Positions 15,895 to 23,689 of a stretch of 39,281 nucleotides of DNA are shown piece by piece. Every line of letters begins with the position of its first letter. Within the stretch, counting starts at the first letter, position 1. This DNA comes from an uncultured Acetatifactor sp. GTDB taxonomy: Bacteria; Bacillota; Clostridia; Lachnospirales; Lachnospiraceae. Location: NCBI GenBank assembly GCA_910580225.1, contig CAJTXE010000001.1:187825-227105 (forward strand). Reading direction: 5' to 3'. A program made the translations under genes and the position numbers. The notes beneath the pieces are model-generated. The model did no database searches. It was given only the letters and a program-made list of their open reading frames with translations, and had not been told where the DNA came from.

Positions 15895-16593
15895 ATGGCT
15901 GAGAAGAGAGCATTGGTGGTAGATGACGAGAAACTGATCGTGAAGGGAATCCGCTTCAGTCTGGAGCAGGATAATATGAAGGTGGATTGTGCCTATGACG
16001 GCGAGGAAGCTCTGGAATACGCCCGTGCGAATCAGTATGACATCATCCTCCTGGATGTAATGCTGCCGAAGCTGACCGGCTTCGAGGTCTGTCAGCAGAT
16101 CCGGGAGTTTTCCGCTGTGCCTATCATCATGCTTACGGCCAAGGGAGAGGATATGGATAAGATCCTGGGGCTGGAGTACGGTGCGGATGATTATATCACC
16201 AAGCCCTTCAATATTCTGGAGGTTAAGGCCAGAATCAAGGCCATCATGCGCCGCACAGAGCCGAAACGGATCATGGGGGAGGCACCTGCGGCCAAAACCG
16301 TGGAGCGGGGCGATGTACGTCTGGACAGAGAGGGAAGGCGTGCCTTTATCGCGGGAAAGGAGATCAGTCTGACAGCGAAAGAGTTTGAATTATTGGAACT
16401 TCTTATGCTGAATCCCGATAGGGTTTACAGTAGGGAGAGCCTGCTGAAACTGGTGTGGGGAGCTGATTATCCGGGGGATGTCCGCACCGTGGATGTGCAT
16501 ATCCGAAGACTGCGGGAGAAAGTGGAGGTAAATCCCAGCGAGCCCAGATATGTACATACGAAGTGGGGCGTTGGCTACTATTTTCAGGTGTGA
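15895..16593 (+). CDS. OmpR/PhoB-family response regulator
   Basis: A complete 232-residue response regulator: receiver domain with the acidic pair Asp10-Asp11, phosphorylation site Asp54 (ILLDVMLPK) and Lys103 (ITKPF), then a winged-helix DNA-binding domain (about 130-232) with LTAKEFELLELLM and VDVHIRRLREKVE. The domain sequence is like WalR and MtrA types, but those regulate cell wall processes in other bacteria and orthology is not shown. Start ATG 15895 has GTGGAGG at 15883-15889; an in-frame GTG at 15883 is part of that binding site. It starts 44 bases after comEA and is followed by its kinase, so the two form a pair. Confidence 0.93.
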   Translation: MAEKRALVVDDEKLIVKGIRFSLEQDNMKVDCAYDGEEALEYARANQYDIILLDVMLPKLTGFEVCQQIREFSAVPIIMLTAKGEDMDKILGLEYGADDYITKPFNILEVKARIKAIMRRTEPKRIMGEAPAAKTVERGDVRLDREGRRAFIAGKEISLTAKEFELLELLMLNPDRVYSRESLLKLVWGADYPGDVRTVDVHIRRLREKVEVNPSEPRYVHTKWGVGYYFQV

Positions 16594-16636
16594 CAGCTGC
16601 TCTTATGGCTGTTTGCAACAGGCGGGAGTATGATGA

Positions 16637-18130
16637 ATGACGGAAAAATTTTTCAGGGAGCTGAAACGGCTTCTTTCTCTGCGCAGCCTTCAGGCGCGCA
16701 TCTTTCTGATCGTACTGGCGGCAGGATTTATCCCCAGTATGATCGTACGCTATGGTATTCTGGATAATTATGAGGAACATTCTGTCCAACAAAGGATATC
16801 CACTGTCCAAAATCAGCTGATGATTGTGGGAAATCACCTGATCAGCAACAATTATTTTAATACGAAACCGGAGGCCAGCGTCAGAGGCGGTGTGTCAAAG
16901 GAAGTGATCAATGCGGAACTGGAAATGATTTCCAACCTGTATGAAGGGCGTGTCATGATTATCGATTCCAGTCTCAGGGTGGTTCGGGACACTTATGATA
17001 TCAGCGAGGGCAAGACTATCATTTCAGAGGAGGTGATCCGCTGTTTTCAGGGGCAGAGTATGTCCAATTATGACAGGGATCATGGTTACATAGAGATGAC
17101 TACACCCATAATTGACAACAGTGTGAATACCGGCGAGATTGTGGGCGTCATGCTGACCAGTATATCCAGTGATGCCACCATGGCCACACTGGAAGTGCTG
17201 AATCGGAAATCAGTGATCCTGCAGAATCTGATGATTGTGGTAATCGTAGCCATGGCCATGGTGCTTTCTGTTATGCTGACACGTCCTTTTAACCGGGTCA
17301 CGGAGGCCATCAATGAGGTAAAGGCAGGTTACAGTGATGAAAGCATCTCCGTGCCGGATTACGCGGAGACGGCTCACATTGTGGATGCTTTTAATCAGCT
17401 GCTCCAGCGAATGAGGACATTGGATAATTCCAGGCAGGAATTTGTGGAAAATGTGTCCCATGAGCTGAAGACGCCTATGGCGGGAATCAAGGTACTGGCG
17501 GATTCCCTGTTAACACAGCGGGATGCACCGGCAGAGCTGTACCGGGAATTTATGGAGGACATTGCCTCTGAGATCGACAGAGAGAATCAGATTATTACGG
17601 ATCTGCTGGTTCTGGTGAAAATGGACAAGAAGGCACAGGAGATGAATATTGCATCCATCAGCATCAATGACCTGGCGGAATTGATCTTAAAGCGTCTTCG
17701 TCCGATTGCCCGAAAAAAGGATGTGGAGGTGGTTTTTGAAAGCGTACGTCCCGTTGTGGCCGAGGTGGACGAGGTGAAGCTGACGCTGATCATGACGAAT
17801 CTGGTAGAGAATGCCATAAAATATAACAAGGAGCATGGCTGGGTAAAAGTGGAGCTGGATGCAGATCACCAGTGTTTTACATTCAAAGTCAGCGATTCCG
17901 GACTGGGGATACCGGAAGACGCTTTGACGCATATTTACGAACGATTTTACCGTGTAGATAAATCTCATTCCAGAGAAATCGGCGGTACGGGGCTTGGCCT
18001 TGCAATTACCAAAAGCGCGGTTTTAATGCACAGGGGCGCCATTACGGTGAACAGTGTAGAGGGGGAGGGATCCTGCTTTACAGTGAAGATTCCTCTTAGC
18101 AGCACAGGGGGAAGCAGCTATTCCTCTTAG
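16637..18130 (+). CDS. Sensor histidine kinase with HAMP domain
   Basis: This 497-residue membrane kinase has transmembrane segments at about 21-38 and 194-213, an extracellular sensing region of roughly 155 residues between them, a HAMP segment (about 215-265), the HisKA site with His275 in NVSHELKTP and an ATPase domain with NLVENAIKYN, DSGLGIP and GGTGLGLAI boxes. It should autophosphorylate on His275 and pass phosphate to Asp54 of the upstream regulator. MtrB and WalK-type kinases share this plan; this one lacks an obvious PAS domain, so it is closer to the MtrB/VanS layout. It precedes a GerMN lipoprotein gene. Confidence 0.92.
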   Translation: MTEKFFRELKRLLSLRSLQARIFLIVLAAGFIPSMIVRYGILDNYEEHSVQQRISTVQNQLMIVGNHLISNNYFNTKPEASVRGGVSKEVINAELEMISNLYEGRVMIIDSSLRVVRDTYDISEGKTIISEEVIRCFQGQSMSNYDRDHGYIEMTTPIIDNSVNTGEIVGVMLTSISSDATMATLEVLNRKSVILQNLMIVVIVAMAMVLSVMLTRPFNRVTEAINEVKAGYSDESISVPDYAETAHIVDAFNQLLQRMRTLDNSRQEFVENVSHELKTPMAGIKVLADSLLTQRDAPAELYREFMEDIASEIDRENQIITDLLVLVKMDKKAQEMNIASISINDLAELILKRLRPIARKKDVEVVFESVRPVVAEVDEVKLTLIMTNLVENAIKYNKEHGWVKVELDADHQCFTFKVSDSGLGIPEDALTHIYERFYRVDKSHSREIGGTGLGLAITKSAVLMHRGAITVNSVEGEGSCFTVKIPLSSTGGSSYSS

Positions 18131-18255
18131 CGTGTTTTGAAGTTCCCTCCCGTCTTCTGCCGGAATGTAATGATGAAATACGCTGAACGGCTCTAAGCGG
18201 GTTGACAGAGAGAAAATTGAGATAATACCACAGGGAAGGGAGATAGGACCTGGAC

Positions 18256-19188
18256 ATGGAGGGCGGAAACATCAGGAAGAAGATATCCGGTACCATATGT
18301 ATTTTGATCTGTATACTGGTTCTTGGGGCCTGTACAGGTGATAAGGAGAAGAAAGGGAATGAGTATCAGGTTTATTATATAAGCAATTCCGAGACAAAGG
18401 TGGAAATGCATCCTTATGAAATGACGGCGACCACATCGGAGGCGCAGCTGGTGGAACTGATGGAATGTCTGGCTGCCCAGCCGGAGAAACTGGAGTATAA
18501 GGCCCCCTTTGCCATGGGATTTCAGGTGCTGGGAGTGAATCTGGAAGGGGAAAATCTGCAGATTGATGTGGATGCCGCTTATAAAAAACTGCCGCCGATA
18601 ACGGAGGTCCTGGTGCGGGCGGCGATTGTACGCACTCTGACCCAGCTGCCCCATGTCAGTCTGGTTATGATTACTGTAGAGGGCAGCCAGCTGCTTGACA
18701 GGAAAGAAAATGTGGTCGGCTGGATGAATGCGGAGCAGTTTATAGATAATGACGGAAACGAGATCAATACCTATGAAGAAGCGAGAATAAGACTGTATTT
18801 TGCGGATGAGAGCGGAACGAAGCTGATTGCGGCGGACCGGGAGGAACATTATTCCACGAATACTCCTCTGGAGCGGTTTGTTGTGGAAGAGCTGATTGCA
18901 GGGCCAAGCGGTCATATCGAGGGACAGTTCCCTTCCGTAAATCCCGCCACCAAGATCGTCAGTGTCATGACAAAGGACGGCATTTGTTATGTAAACCTGG
19001 ATGAGAATTTTCTGGCGGTGGTAAACAATGTATCCACGGACGTGTCTGTCTATGCCATTGTGAATTCCCTGGTGGAGCTAAGCAGTGTGAATAAGGTACA
19101 GATCCTGATCAATGGAGAGATACCGTCAAACTTTTCAACATCAACTTATGAACGCAATCTGGATATTGTGATCAGTCCGGAGAATTAG
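18256..19188 (+). CDS. GerMN-domain lipoprotein
   Basis: A 310-residue lipoprotein with signal core LICILVLGAC (lipid Cys26) and two GerMN-like domains: about 37-155 (YYISNSET through LVRAAIVRTLTQLPHVSLVMITVEG) and about 178-290 (ARIRLYFADES through NSLVELSSVNKVQILING). GerMN domains occur in the spore protein GerM and in the actinobacterial lipoprotein LpqB, which is encoded after the mtrAB two-component genes and affects that kinase. The order here, regulator, kinase, GerMN lipoprotein, matches. Whether it modulates this kinase or acts in spore or envelope assembly is inference. The ATG at 18256 has a GGGAGATAGG purine run upstream; no clear promoter was found in the 125-base gap. Confidence 0.85.
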   Translation: MEGGNIRKKISGTICILICILVLGACTGDKEKKGNEYQVYYISNSETKVEMHPYEMTATTSEAQLVELMECLAAQPEKLEYKAPFAMGFQVLGVNLEGENLQIDVDAAYKKLPPITEVLVRAAIVRTLTQLPHVSLVMITVEGSQLLDRKENVVGWMNAEQFIDNDGNEINTYEEARIRLYFADESGTKLIAADREEHYSTNTPLERFVVEELIAGPSGHIEGQFPSVNPATKIVSVMTKDGICYVNLDENFLAVVNNVSTDVSVYAIVNSLVELSSVNKVQILINGEIPSNFSTSTYERNLDIVISPEN

Positions 19189-19210
19189 AGCAGCTTTCAA
19201 ACACGCTCTA
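19186..19210 (+). other. Small hairpin across the GerMN gene stop codon
   Basis: TAGAGC (19186-19191, beginning with the TAG stop of the lipoprotein gene) pairs with GCTCTA (19205-19210). There is no T-run after it, so it is probably a weak processing or spacing structure between the lipoprotein gene and the regulator gene at 19229. Confidence 0.3.
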
Positions 19211-19228
19211 GGAAAGAAGGAAGATGAG

Positions 19229-19906
19229 ATGGTGCCATACCGGATATTGTTTTTGGAAGACGAACCCACAATTCGGGAGGTTCTGACGGAATATATGCTG
19301 ATGTCAGGGTACCAGGTGGTTACGGCGGAGCGGGGTGACCGGGCGGTAAAATTGGTGAGAGAACAGGAGTTTGACCTTGCCGTGCTGGATATCTGTGTTC
19401 CCGGGGCTGACGGTTTTGAAGTGCTGAAGTGCATTCATACCTGCCGGAAACGGACAGGGGTGATCATGCTGACAGCTCTGGAGGATGAGCAGACCCAGGT
19501 GAAGGCTTTTAATTTATATGCGGATGATTATGTGATAAAACCGGTTTCTCCCATTATTCTGCTGAAACGGATGGAGACGATTCTAAGGCGCACCGGCAGA
19601 GCAGCAGAGGACGGAGAAGGCTGCGGCAGAGGGCTGATCCTGAAGGAGGAGGCATACTGTGCCCTGTATGACGGCAGAAAGCTGCCCCTTACTCTAAGCG
19701 AATATCTGCTGCTGCAGACACTTTACAGGGAACCGGAACGGGTATTCACCAGAGAGCAGCTTATTCTGAGTATTTTCAATGAGGACTATATCGGCAATGA
19801 CAGAATCATAGATGCTCATGTGAAAAATCTGCGAAAAAAGCTTCCTGCAGCATTTATTAAGACAGTTATAGGGGTGGGCTATCAGTTTGACAGCAAAGCT
19901 CTGTGA
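19229..19906 (+). CDS. OmpR-family response regulator (second system)
   Basis: A 225-residue response regulator with receiver residues Glu10-Asp11, Asp54 (LAVLDICVP) and Lys104 (YVIKPVSP), followed by a winged-helix DNA-binding domain with LTLSEYLLLQTL and IIDAHVKNLRKKL. Phosphorylation by the kinase encoded next (20027) is expected. The set regulator, kinase, ABC ATPase, ABC permease resembles peptide-antibiotic or lantibiotic response modules in Firmicutes, in which the regulator switches on the transporter. The start has a GAAGGAAG site nearby; a competing ATG at 19224 is out of frame. Its gene lies 40 bases after the GerMN gene. Confidence 0.93.
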   Translation: MVPYRILFLEDEPTIREVLTEYMLMSGYQVVTAERGDRAVKLVREQEFDLAVLDICVPGADGFEVLKCIHTCRKRTGVIMLTALEDEQTQVKAFNLYADDYVIKPVSPIILLKRMETILRRTGRAAEDGEGCGRGLILKEEAYCALYDGRKLPLTLSEYLLLQTLYREPERVFTREQLILSIFNEDYIGNDRIIDAHVKNLRKKLPAAFIKTVIGVGYQFDSKAL

Positions 19907-20026
19907 AGCTGCTTTCCGTGTCGTGGATGAAAACGGAAAAGATAAGGAGGATCTGCTTTCAGAGGCATCTTGCTGGTTTTCACAGGAGTGCTGTCTATGA
20001 CTGCCCAGATGGGAGGGGAACGACAT

Positions 20027-21778
20027 ATGAAGTTAGGACGAAAAAATCTTCTGTACAGCATGACTCTGGCAGGTATTTTGATGCTGCTTCTGATTGGCTA
20101 CTTTATCTGTATGCTCCCCTCCCTCTATGTGAACCATGTGATGGAACAGAATCTGAAATCCGTCCGTGAACAGCATAAGGCCTATATGGAAACCGGCAGT
20201 TATGAAGGTGTGGGGGTGAGAAATGTCACAGCCTGTTTTTCCCTGGAAATTCCTCGTGAGGGGAATCTGATTCTGGTCACCGGAAAGGCATTTTCTGCGG
20301 AGATTCAGGTGAGGGATCAAGGACTGGCGGAGCTCCTGGACAGATGCCGGGTAAAACTGGAAACCAATGGGGATTCGAGCAGGGAGAAAGCGGAGACAGA
20401 CCCGCTCAATGTGCAGGCAGGGGAAGGACAAGCGGGCTCCGTATGGGAGGGTAAGAAGACAGATTTTGCCATGGCCGGTGGAAAAATATCGGGCAGGGCA
20501 GACAAATTTGGACTGGCAGAAGAAATGGAGGAACTGGCGGAGATGCTGAAGGATTCCATTGGGAATAACAGTGCATTTCCCGTAGAAATCCGTCTGCTGC
20601 CCACCGGAAGGGCGGAGGATGAATTTTTCAATGAGTCCGTCAGGGTACATTCTTATTCCGAAGGTTTTGTGATTATAGAATCAGGTATCGAGGATGCTCA
20701 CAACCGCTTTGCCAACTATATGGCTCTGGAGAAAACGGAAAACAGCCTGGTTATTTCTGTTTTGCCGGTTGTGGCGCCGGATGTGAATGAGATTCGTCCG
20801 GTGGTTCTGGGAAGTCTTCCTATGTTGGGGGCTGTAATTGTGCTGTTAGTACTTTTGTTTTCGCAGATGTATTCCGGAGGAATCGTGAGCCCTATTCTGC
20901 GCCTGGTACGGCATACCCGTGAGATGGAGCAGGCACAGGATTCTGCGGTGAAACCGCTGGCGGAAGAGTGGCCGAACCGGAAGGATGAAGTGAGGGAACT
21001 GGCGGATACCCTGGATGATTTTTATATGCAAATCAGAGAGAGCTATCGGAAACTGGAGGAGAAGAACCGGGAGTTGAAAGAGGAAAACCGGCGCCAGGAA
21101 GTCTTTCTGAGAGCTTCTTCCCATCAGCTGAAGACACCCATTGCGGCTGCACTTTTACTGGTGGAGGGCATGATAAACGAAATAGGCAGATACAAAGAGA
21201 CGAAAATCTATCTGCCCAAAGTCAAGGAACAGCTGCTTTCCATGCGCAGGATGGTGGAGGATATCCTGTACCTGAATCGTTATAGCGGGGATGGAAGGCT
21301 GCTGCGGGTAGAAGTGGGCAGGCTTTTGGAAGAGCGGCTTCGTTCCTGTCAGGTGGAGTTGGCGGAAAGACGGATTTCCGTGGAGCTTTACGGACAGGAA
21401 GAATTTGCTGTCTGCGCGGATGAAGTGATGATTGTTCAGATTCTGGACAATCTATTGTCCAATGCCGTCAAATATACGCCTGAGAAAGGTGCTGTCCGGA
21501 TTTTTCTGGAGTCCTGCAATGGGGATGGAAAACCGGAGATCCGGATTGAAAACAGCGGCGTGACGATTCCGGAGGACCTGCTGCCCCATGTGTTTGAACC
21601 CTTTGTCAGGGGAAGCCATGAGAATAATGCGGCATCGGACAGCCACGGACTGGGTCTGTATATTGCCTCTTTTTATGCAAAAAAACTGGGAGTTGCACTG
21701 AGCGTGAGAAATGAAGGGAATTGTGTAGTCTCATCTGTCATCTTTCCGTCGGAAATATCCATTTTCGGTGTGCAATGA
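20027..21778 (+). CDS. Sensor histidine kinase (second system)
   Basis: A 583-residue kinase with transmembrane segments at about 10-31 and 262-282, a large extracytoplasmic domain of about 230 residues containing a low-complexity charged stretch (110-160), then a coiled-coil linker, a HisKA box with His366 in ASSHQLKTP and an ATPase domain with NLLSNAVKYTP and SHGLGLYIA. Start ATG 20027 has GGGAGGGGAA upstream; earlier in-frame ATGs lack a site. The large outer domain sets it apart from BceS-type kinases, which have almost none and sense through their transporter; here a ligand could be sensed directly. Confidence 0.92.
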   Translation: MKLGRKNLLYSMTLAGILMLLLIGYFICMLPSLYVNHVMEQNLKSVREQHKAYMETGSYEGVGVRNVTACFSLEIPREGNLILVTGKAFSAEIQVRDQGLAELLDRCRVKLETNGDSSREKAETDPLNVQAGEGQAGSVWEGKKTDFAMAGGKISGRADKFGLAEEMEELAEMLKDSIGNNSAFPVEIRLLPTGRAEDEFFNESVRVHSYSEGFVIIESGIEDAHNRFANYMALEKTENSLVISVLPVVAPDVNEIRPVVLGSLPMLGAVIVLLVLLFSQMYSGGIVSPILRLVRHTREMEQAQDSAVKPLAEEWPNRKDEVRELADTLDDFYMQIRESYRKLEEKNRELKEENRRQEVFLRASSHQLKTPIAAALLLVEGMINEIGRYKETKIYLPKVKEQLLSMRRMVEDILYLNRYSGDGRLLRVEVGRLLEERLRSCQVELAERRISVELYGQEEFAVCADEVMIVQILDNLLSNAVKYTPEKGAVRIFLESCNGDGKPEIRIENSGVTIPEDLLPHVFEPFVRGSHENNAASDSHGLGLYIASFYAKKLGVALSVRNEGNCVVSSVIFPSEISIFGVQ

Positions 21779-21843
21779 GCTTTAAGCGTAGTTTCTGAAT
21801 TCCAGGACATACCAATCAATTTTTTCTGCAGGTGTAGAAAAAC

Positions 21844-21899
21844 TGCATCTGGTCTTCATACGAAATTCATATCATTCTGATAAGATAAATTCAGATGCA
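21844..21899 (+). promoter_or_regulatory. Candidate operator/promoter of the ABC exporter
   Basis: Eight-base inverted arms TGCATCTG (21844-21851) and CAGATGCA (21892-21899) enclose 40 bases with a possible extended -10 (TGATAAGAT, 21878-21886) and no good -35. Just upstream, TTTTTCT (21821-21827) faces AGAAAAA (21836-21842). The kinase gene ends at 21778, so this 148-base gap is a likely control region for the exporter, possibly bound by the adjacent response regulator. Confidence 0.4.
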
Positions 21900-21926
21900 A
21901 ATTTCAAAAAGAAAGAGGTGGATTTT

Positions 21927-22835
21927 ATGCTGTTATCCATTGAGAATCTGACCGTCCGTTACGGGGAGGATACGGCTCTGTCCATAAAGACGCCCATTGA
22001 GATCAGGAAGGGGGATCGGATTGGTGTGATCGGCTCCAATGGTGCAGGGAAGAGTACATTGATCAAAAGCATTCTGGGCATTGTGCCCTATCAGGGAACA
22101 ATCCGTACGGCGCTTGAGCCGGAGCAGATGGCAGTTCATATGCAGTTTAATGAATATACGGATTCCATGCCGGTGAAGTATGTCATGGAGGCAATTCTGA
22201 ATACAAAGATTGCACGGAATCAAAAACTGCAGGAGCTGATTGATTTCTTTGAATTTCGTGACTGTCTGCGGAAGAAATACTCGAAGCTTTCCGGCGGACA
22301 GAAGCAGCGCTTTACCATTATTCTTGTGATGATGCAGGAGGCGGCGCTGACCTTTTACGATGAAGTTACGTCCGGCCTGGATTTTGAGACACGACAGAAG
22401 CTGGTGGAAAAACTGGTGGAGTGGTACCAGGGCAGGGAAGCCAGCTTTCTGATGGTATCTCATTATTACGAAGAACTGGATCAGCTGGCAGATAAGCTGC
22501 TGATCCTGGACAGAGGGCAGGTGATCGATTACGGCGGCAGGGAGGACTTATTCCGGAAATACTGCGGCAGAGCTGTGGTGGTGGTGAGCAATGATGAAAA
22601 AAATGAGGTTCTTTTGTCCGATTTTGAAAAACTGTCTGCTCCGGCTCATCTGATTGCCATATCCTGTGACAGTGAGAAAATGGAAAAACGGATTACCAGG
22701 CTTTTGCTGGAGCATGATGTCAATTATAAGCGGAGCAACAATGATGTGGAGATGCTCTATATCAATGCGAAAGCTGCAGCAGAAAGACAGTCCGATACAG
22801 GGGAGGAAAAAGAAACCAAGACAGGAGGAAATTGA
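21927..22835 (+). CDS. ABC transporter ATP-binding protein
   Basis: A 302-residue ATPase subunit with Walker A GSNGAGKST (37-44), Q-loop Gln73, signature LSGGQKQR (121-128), Walker B ALTFYDEVTSGLD (140-152) and the switch His in MVSHYYEE. The C-terminal 90 residues (after about 210) form an extra domain seen in BcrA/CcmA-type exporter ATPases for drugs or antimicrobial peptides. ATG 21927 is the start (AAAGAGGTG upstream); the GTG at 21918 is within the binding site. It is followed after one base by the permease gene and preceded by a two-component pair that probably controls it. The exported substrate is unknown. Confidence 0.92.
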   Translation: MLLSIENLTVRYGEDTALSIKTPIEIRKGDRIGVIGSNGAGKSTLIKSILGIVPYQGTIRTALEPEQMAVHMQFNEYTDSMPVKYVMEAILNTKIARNQKLQELIDFFEFRDCLRKKYSKLSGGQKQRFTIILVMMQEAALTFYDEVTSGLDFETRQKLVEKLVEWYQGREASFLMVSHYYEELDQLADKLLILDRGQVIDYGGREDLFRKYCGRAVVVVSNDEKNEVLLSDFEKLSAPAHLIAISCDSEKMEKRITRLLLEHDVNYKRSNNDVEMLYINAKAAAERQSDTGEEKETKTGGN

Positions 22836-22836
22836 A

Positions 22837-23616
22837 ATGCATTATAATGGAAAACTTTTTTCAAAGCAGATGCTGCTTTTTGAATTCCGTAAAACCATAG
22901 GCAATCCCTATGTGCATATCTTCGGAGTAGGGATGCCTGTACTGATGATGATTATCATTACCCGTGTGGTGATGATGGAGATTCCGGTGCCGTCTGTTTT
23001 GTCATCTATGGTGACGACTATTTTTCTGGGTATTGGGACAATGATTCCCATGGCAAGTATATTTATGGGGTATGGTGTGTCTCACGCCCAGGAACTGGAA
23101 AAGGGAATTCCCCAGAGAATGGAGCTGTTTGGTATAAAGGTCAGTGTCACACTGTGCAACCGCATTCTTTCGGAATTGATCTTCATGGCGATGGCATTTG
23201 TGATTTACTTTGTGGTGGGATATGTATTTGTGGGAGTGGAGGCACCGGGATGGTCGGGTGCGGTGCTGTATGCAGTGTGCATTCTGATGTTAAGTGTGAT
23301 TTTATTCTGTCTGTCCCATGGGATTGCTTCTCTGCTGAAAAAGTTTGGAGCAGTCTACTGTGTGACCATGCTGCTGTATTTTGGGCAGATGATTCTGGGG
23401 GGCATGATGGGAATCAGCTATGACAATATGCCCTCTGCCATGCAGGCGGCGGCCAGATTGCTTCCCGTGACCTATATCAATCGGGACTTTTATACAGTTT
23501 GGAAGGGAGAACACTACAATTTTATGCCCATGGTCCAGGCCTATCTGCTTATGGGAGCGGTGGCGGGGATATTGCTCTTTGTTACCGTGCGGAAGGAGAG
23601 GCGGAAGCTGCACTGA
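22837..23616 (+). CDS. ABC-2-type transporter permease
   Basis: The 259-residue partner of the preceding ATPase is a six-segment membrane protein (segments near residues 28-48, 57-77, 107-132, 140-162, 168-190 and 233-250) of the ABC-2 export permease class. The ATG at 22837 follows the stop of the ATPase gene (TGA 22833-22835) with one base between them and has GGAGG upstream, so the two are co-translated. Together with the ATPase it should export a drug, lipid or peptide from the membrane; resistance to an antimicrobial peptide is the common role for this arrangement but is inferred. Confidence 0.88.
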   Translation: MHYNGKLFSKQMLLFEFRKTIGNPYVHIFGVGMPVLMMIIITRVVMMEIPVPSVLSSMVTTIFLGIGTMIPMASIFMGYGVSHAQELEKGIPQRMELFGIKVSVTLCNRILSELIFMAMAFVIYFVVGYVFVGVEAPGWSGAVLYAVCILMLSVILFCLSHGIASLLKKFGAVYCVTMLLYFGQMILGGMMGISYDNMPSAMQAAARLLPVTYINRDFYTVWKGEHYNFMPMVQAYLLMGAVAGILLFVTVRKERRKLH

Positions 23617-23689
23617 TGTCTGGCTGAAAGGGAAGAGCGGCAGAAAAATTCATGGGGGTAAACAAACACGGAATGAAAGGGAGAGGAAT

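Noticed and set aside
18202..18228. TTGACA with TAATAC before the GerMN gene
   Set aside because: The -35 is perfect, but the best -10 is only 13-15 bases away, which is too close for a normal sigma-A promoter.
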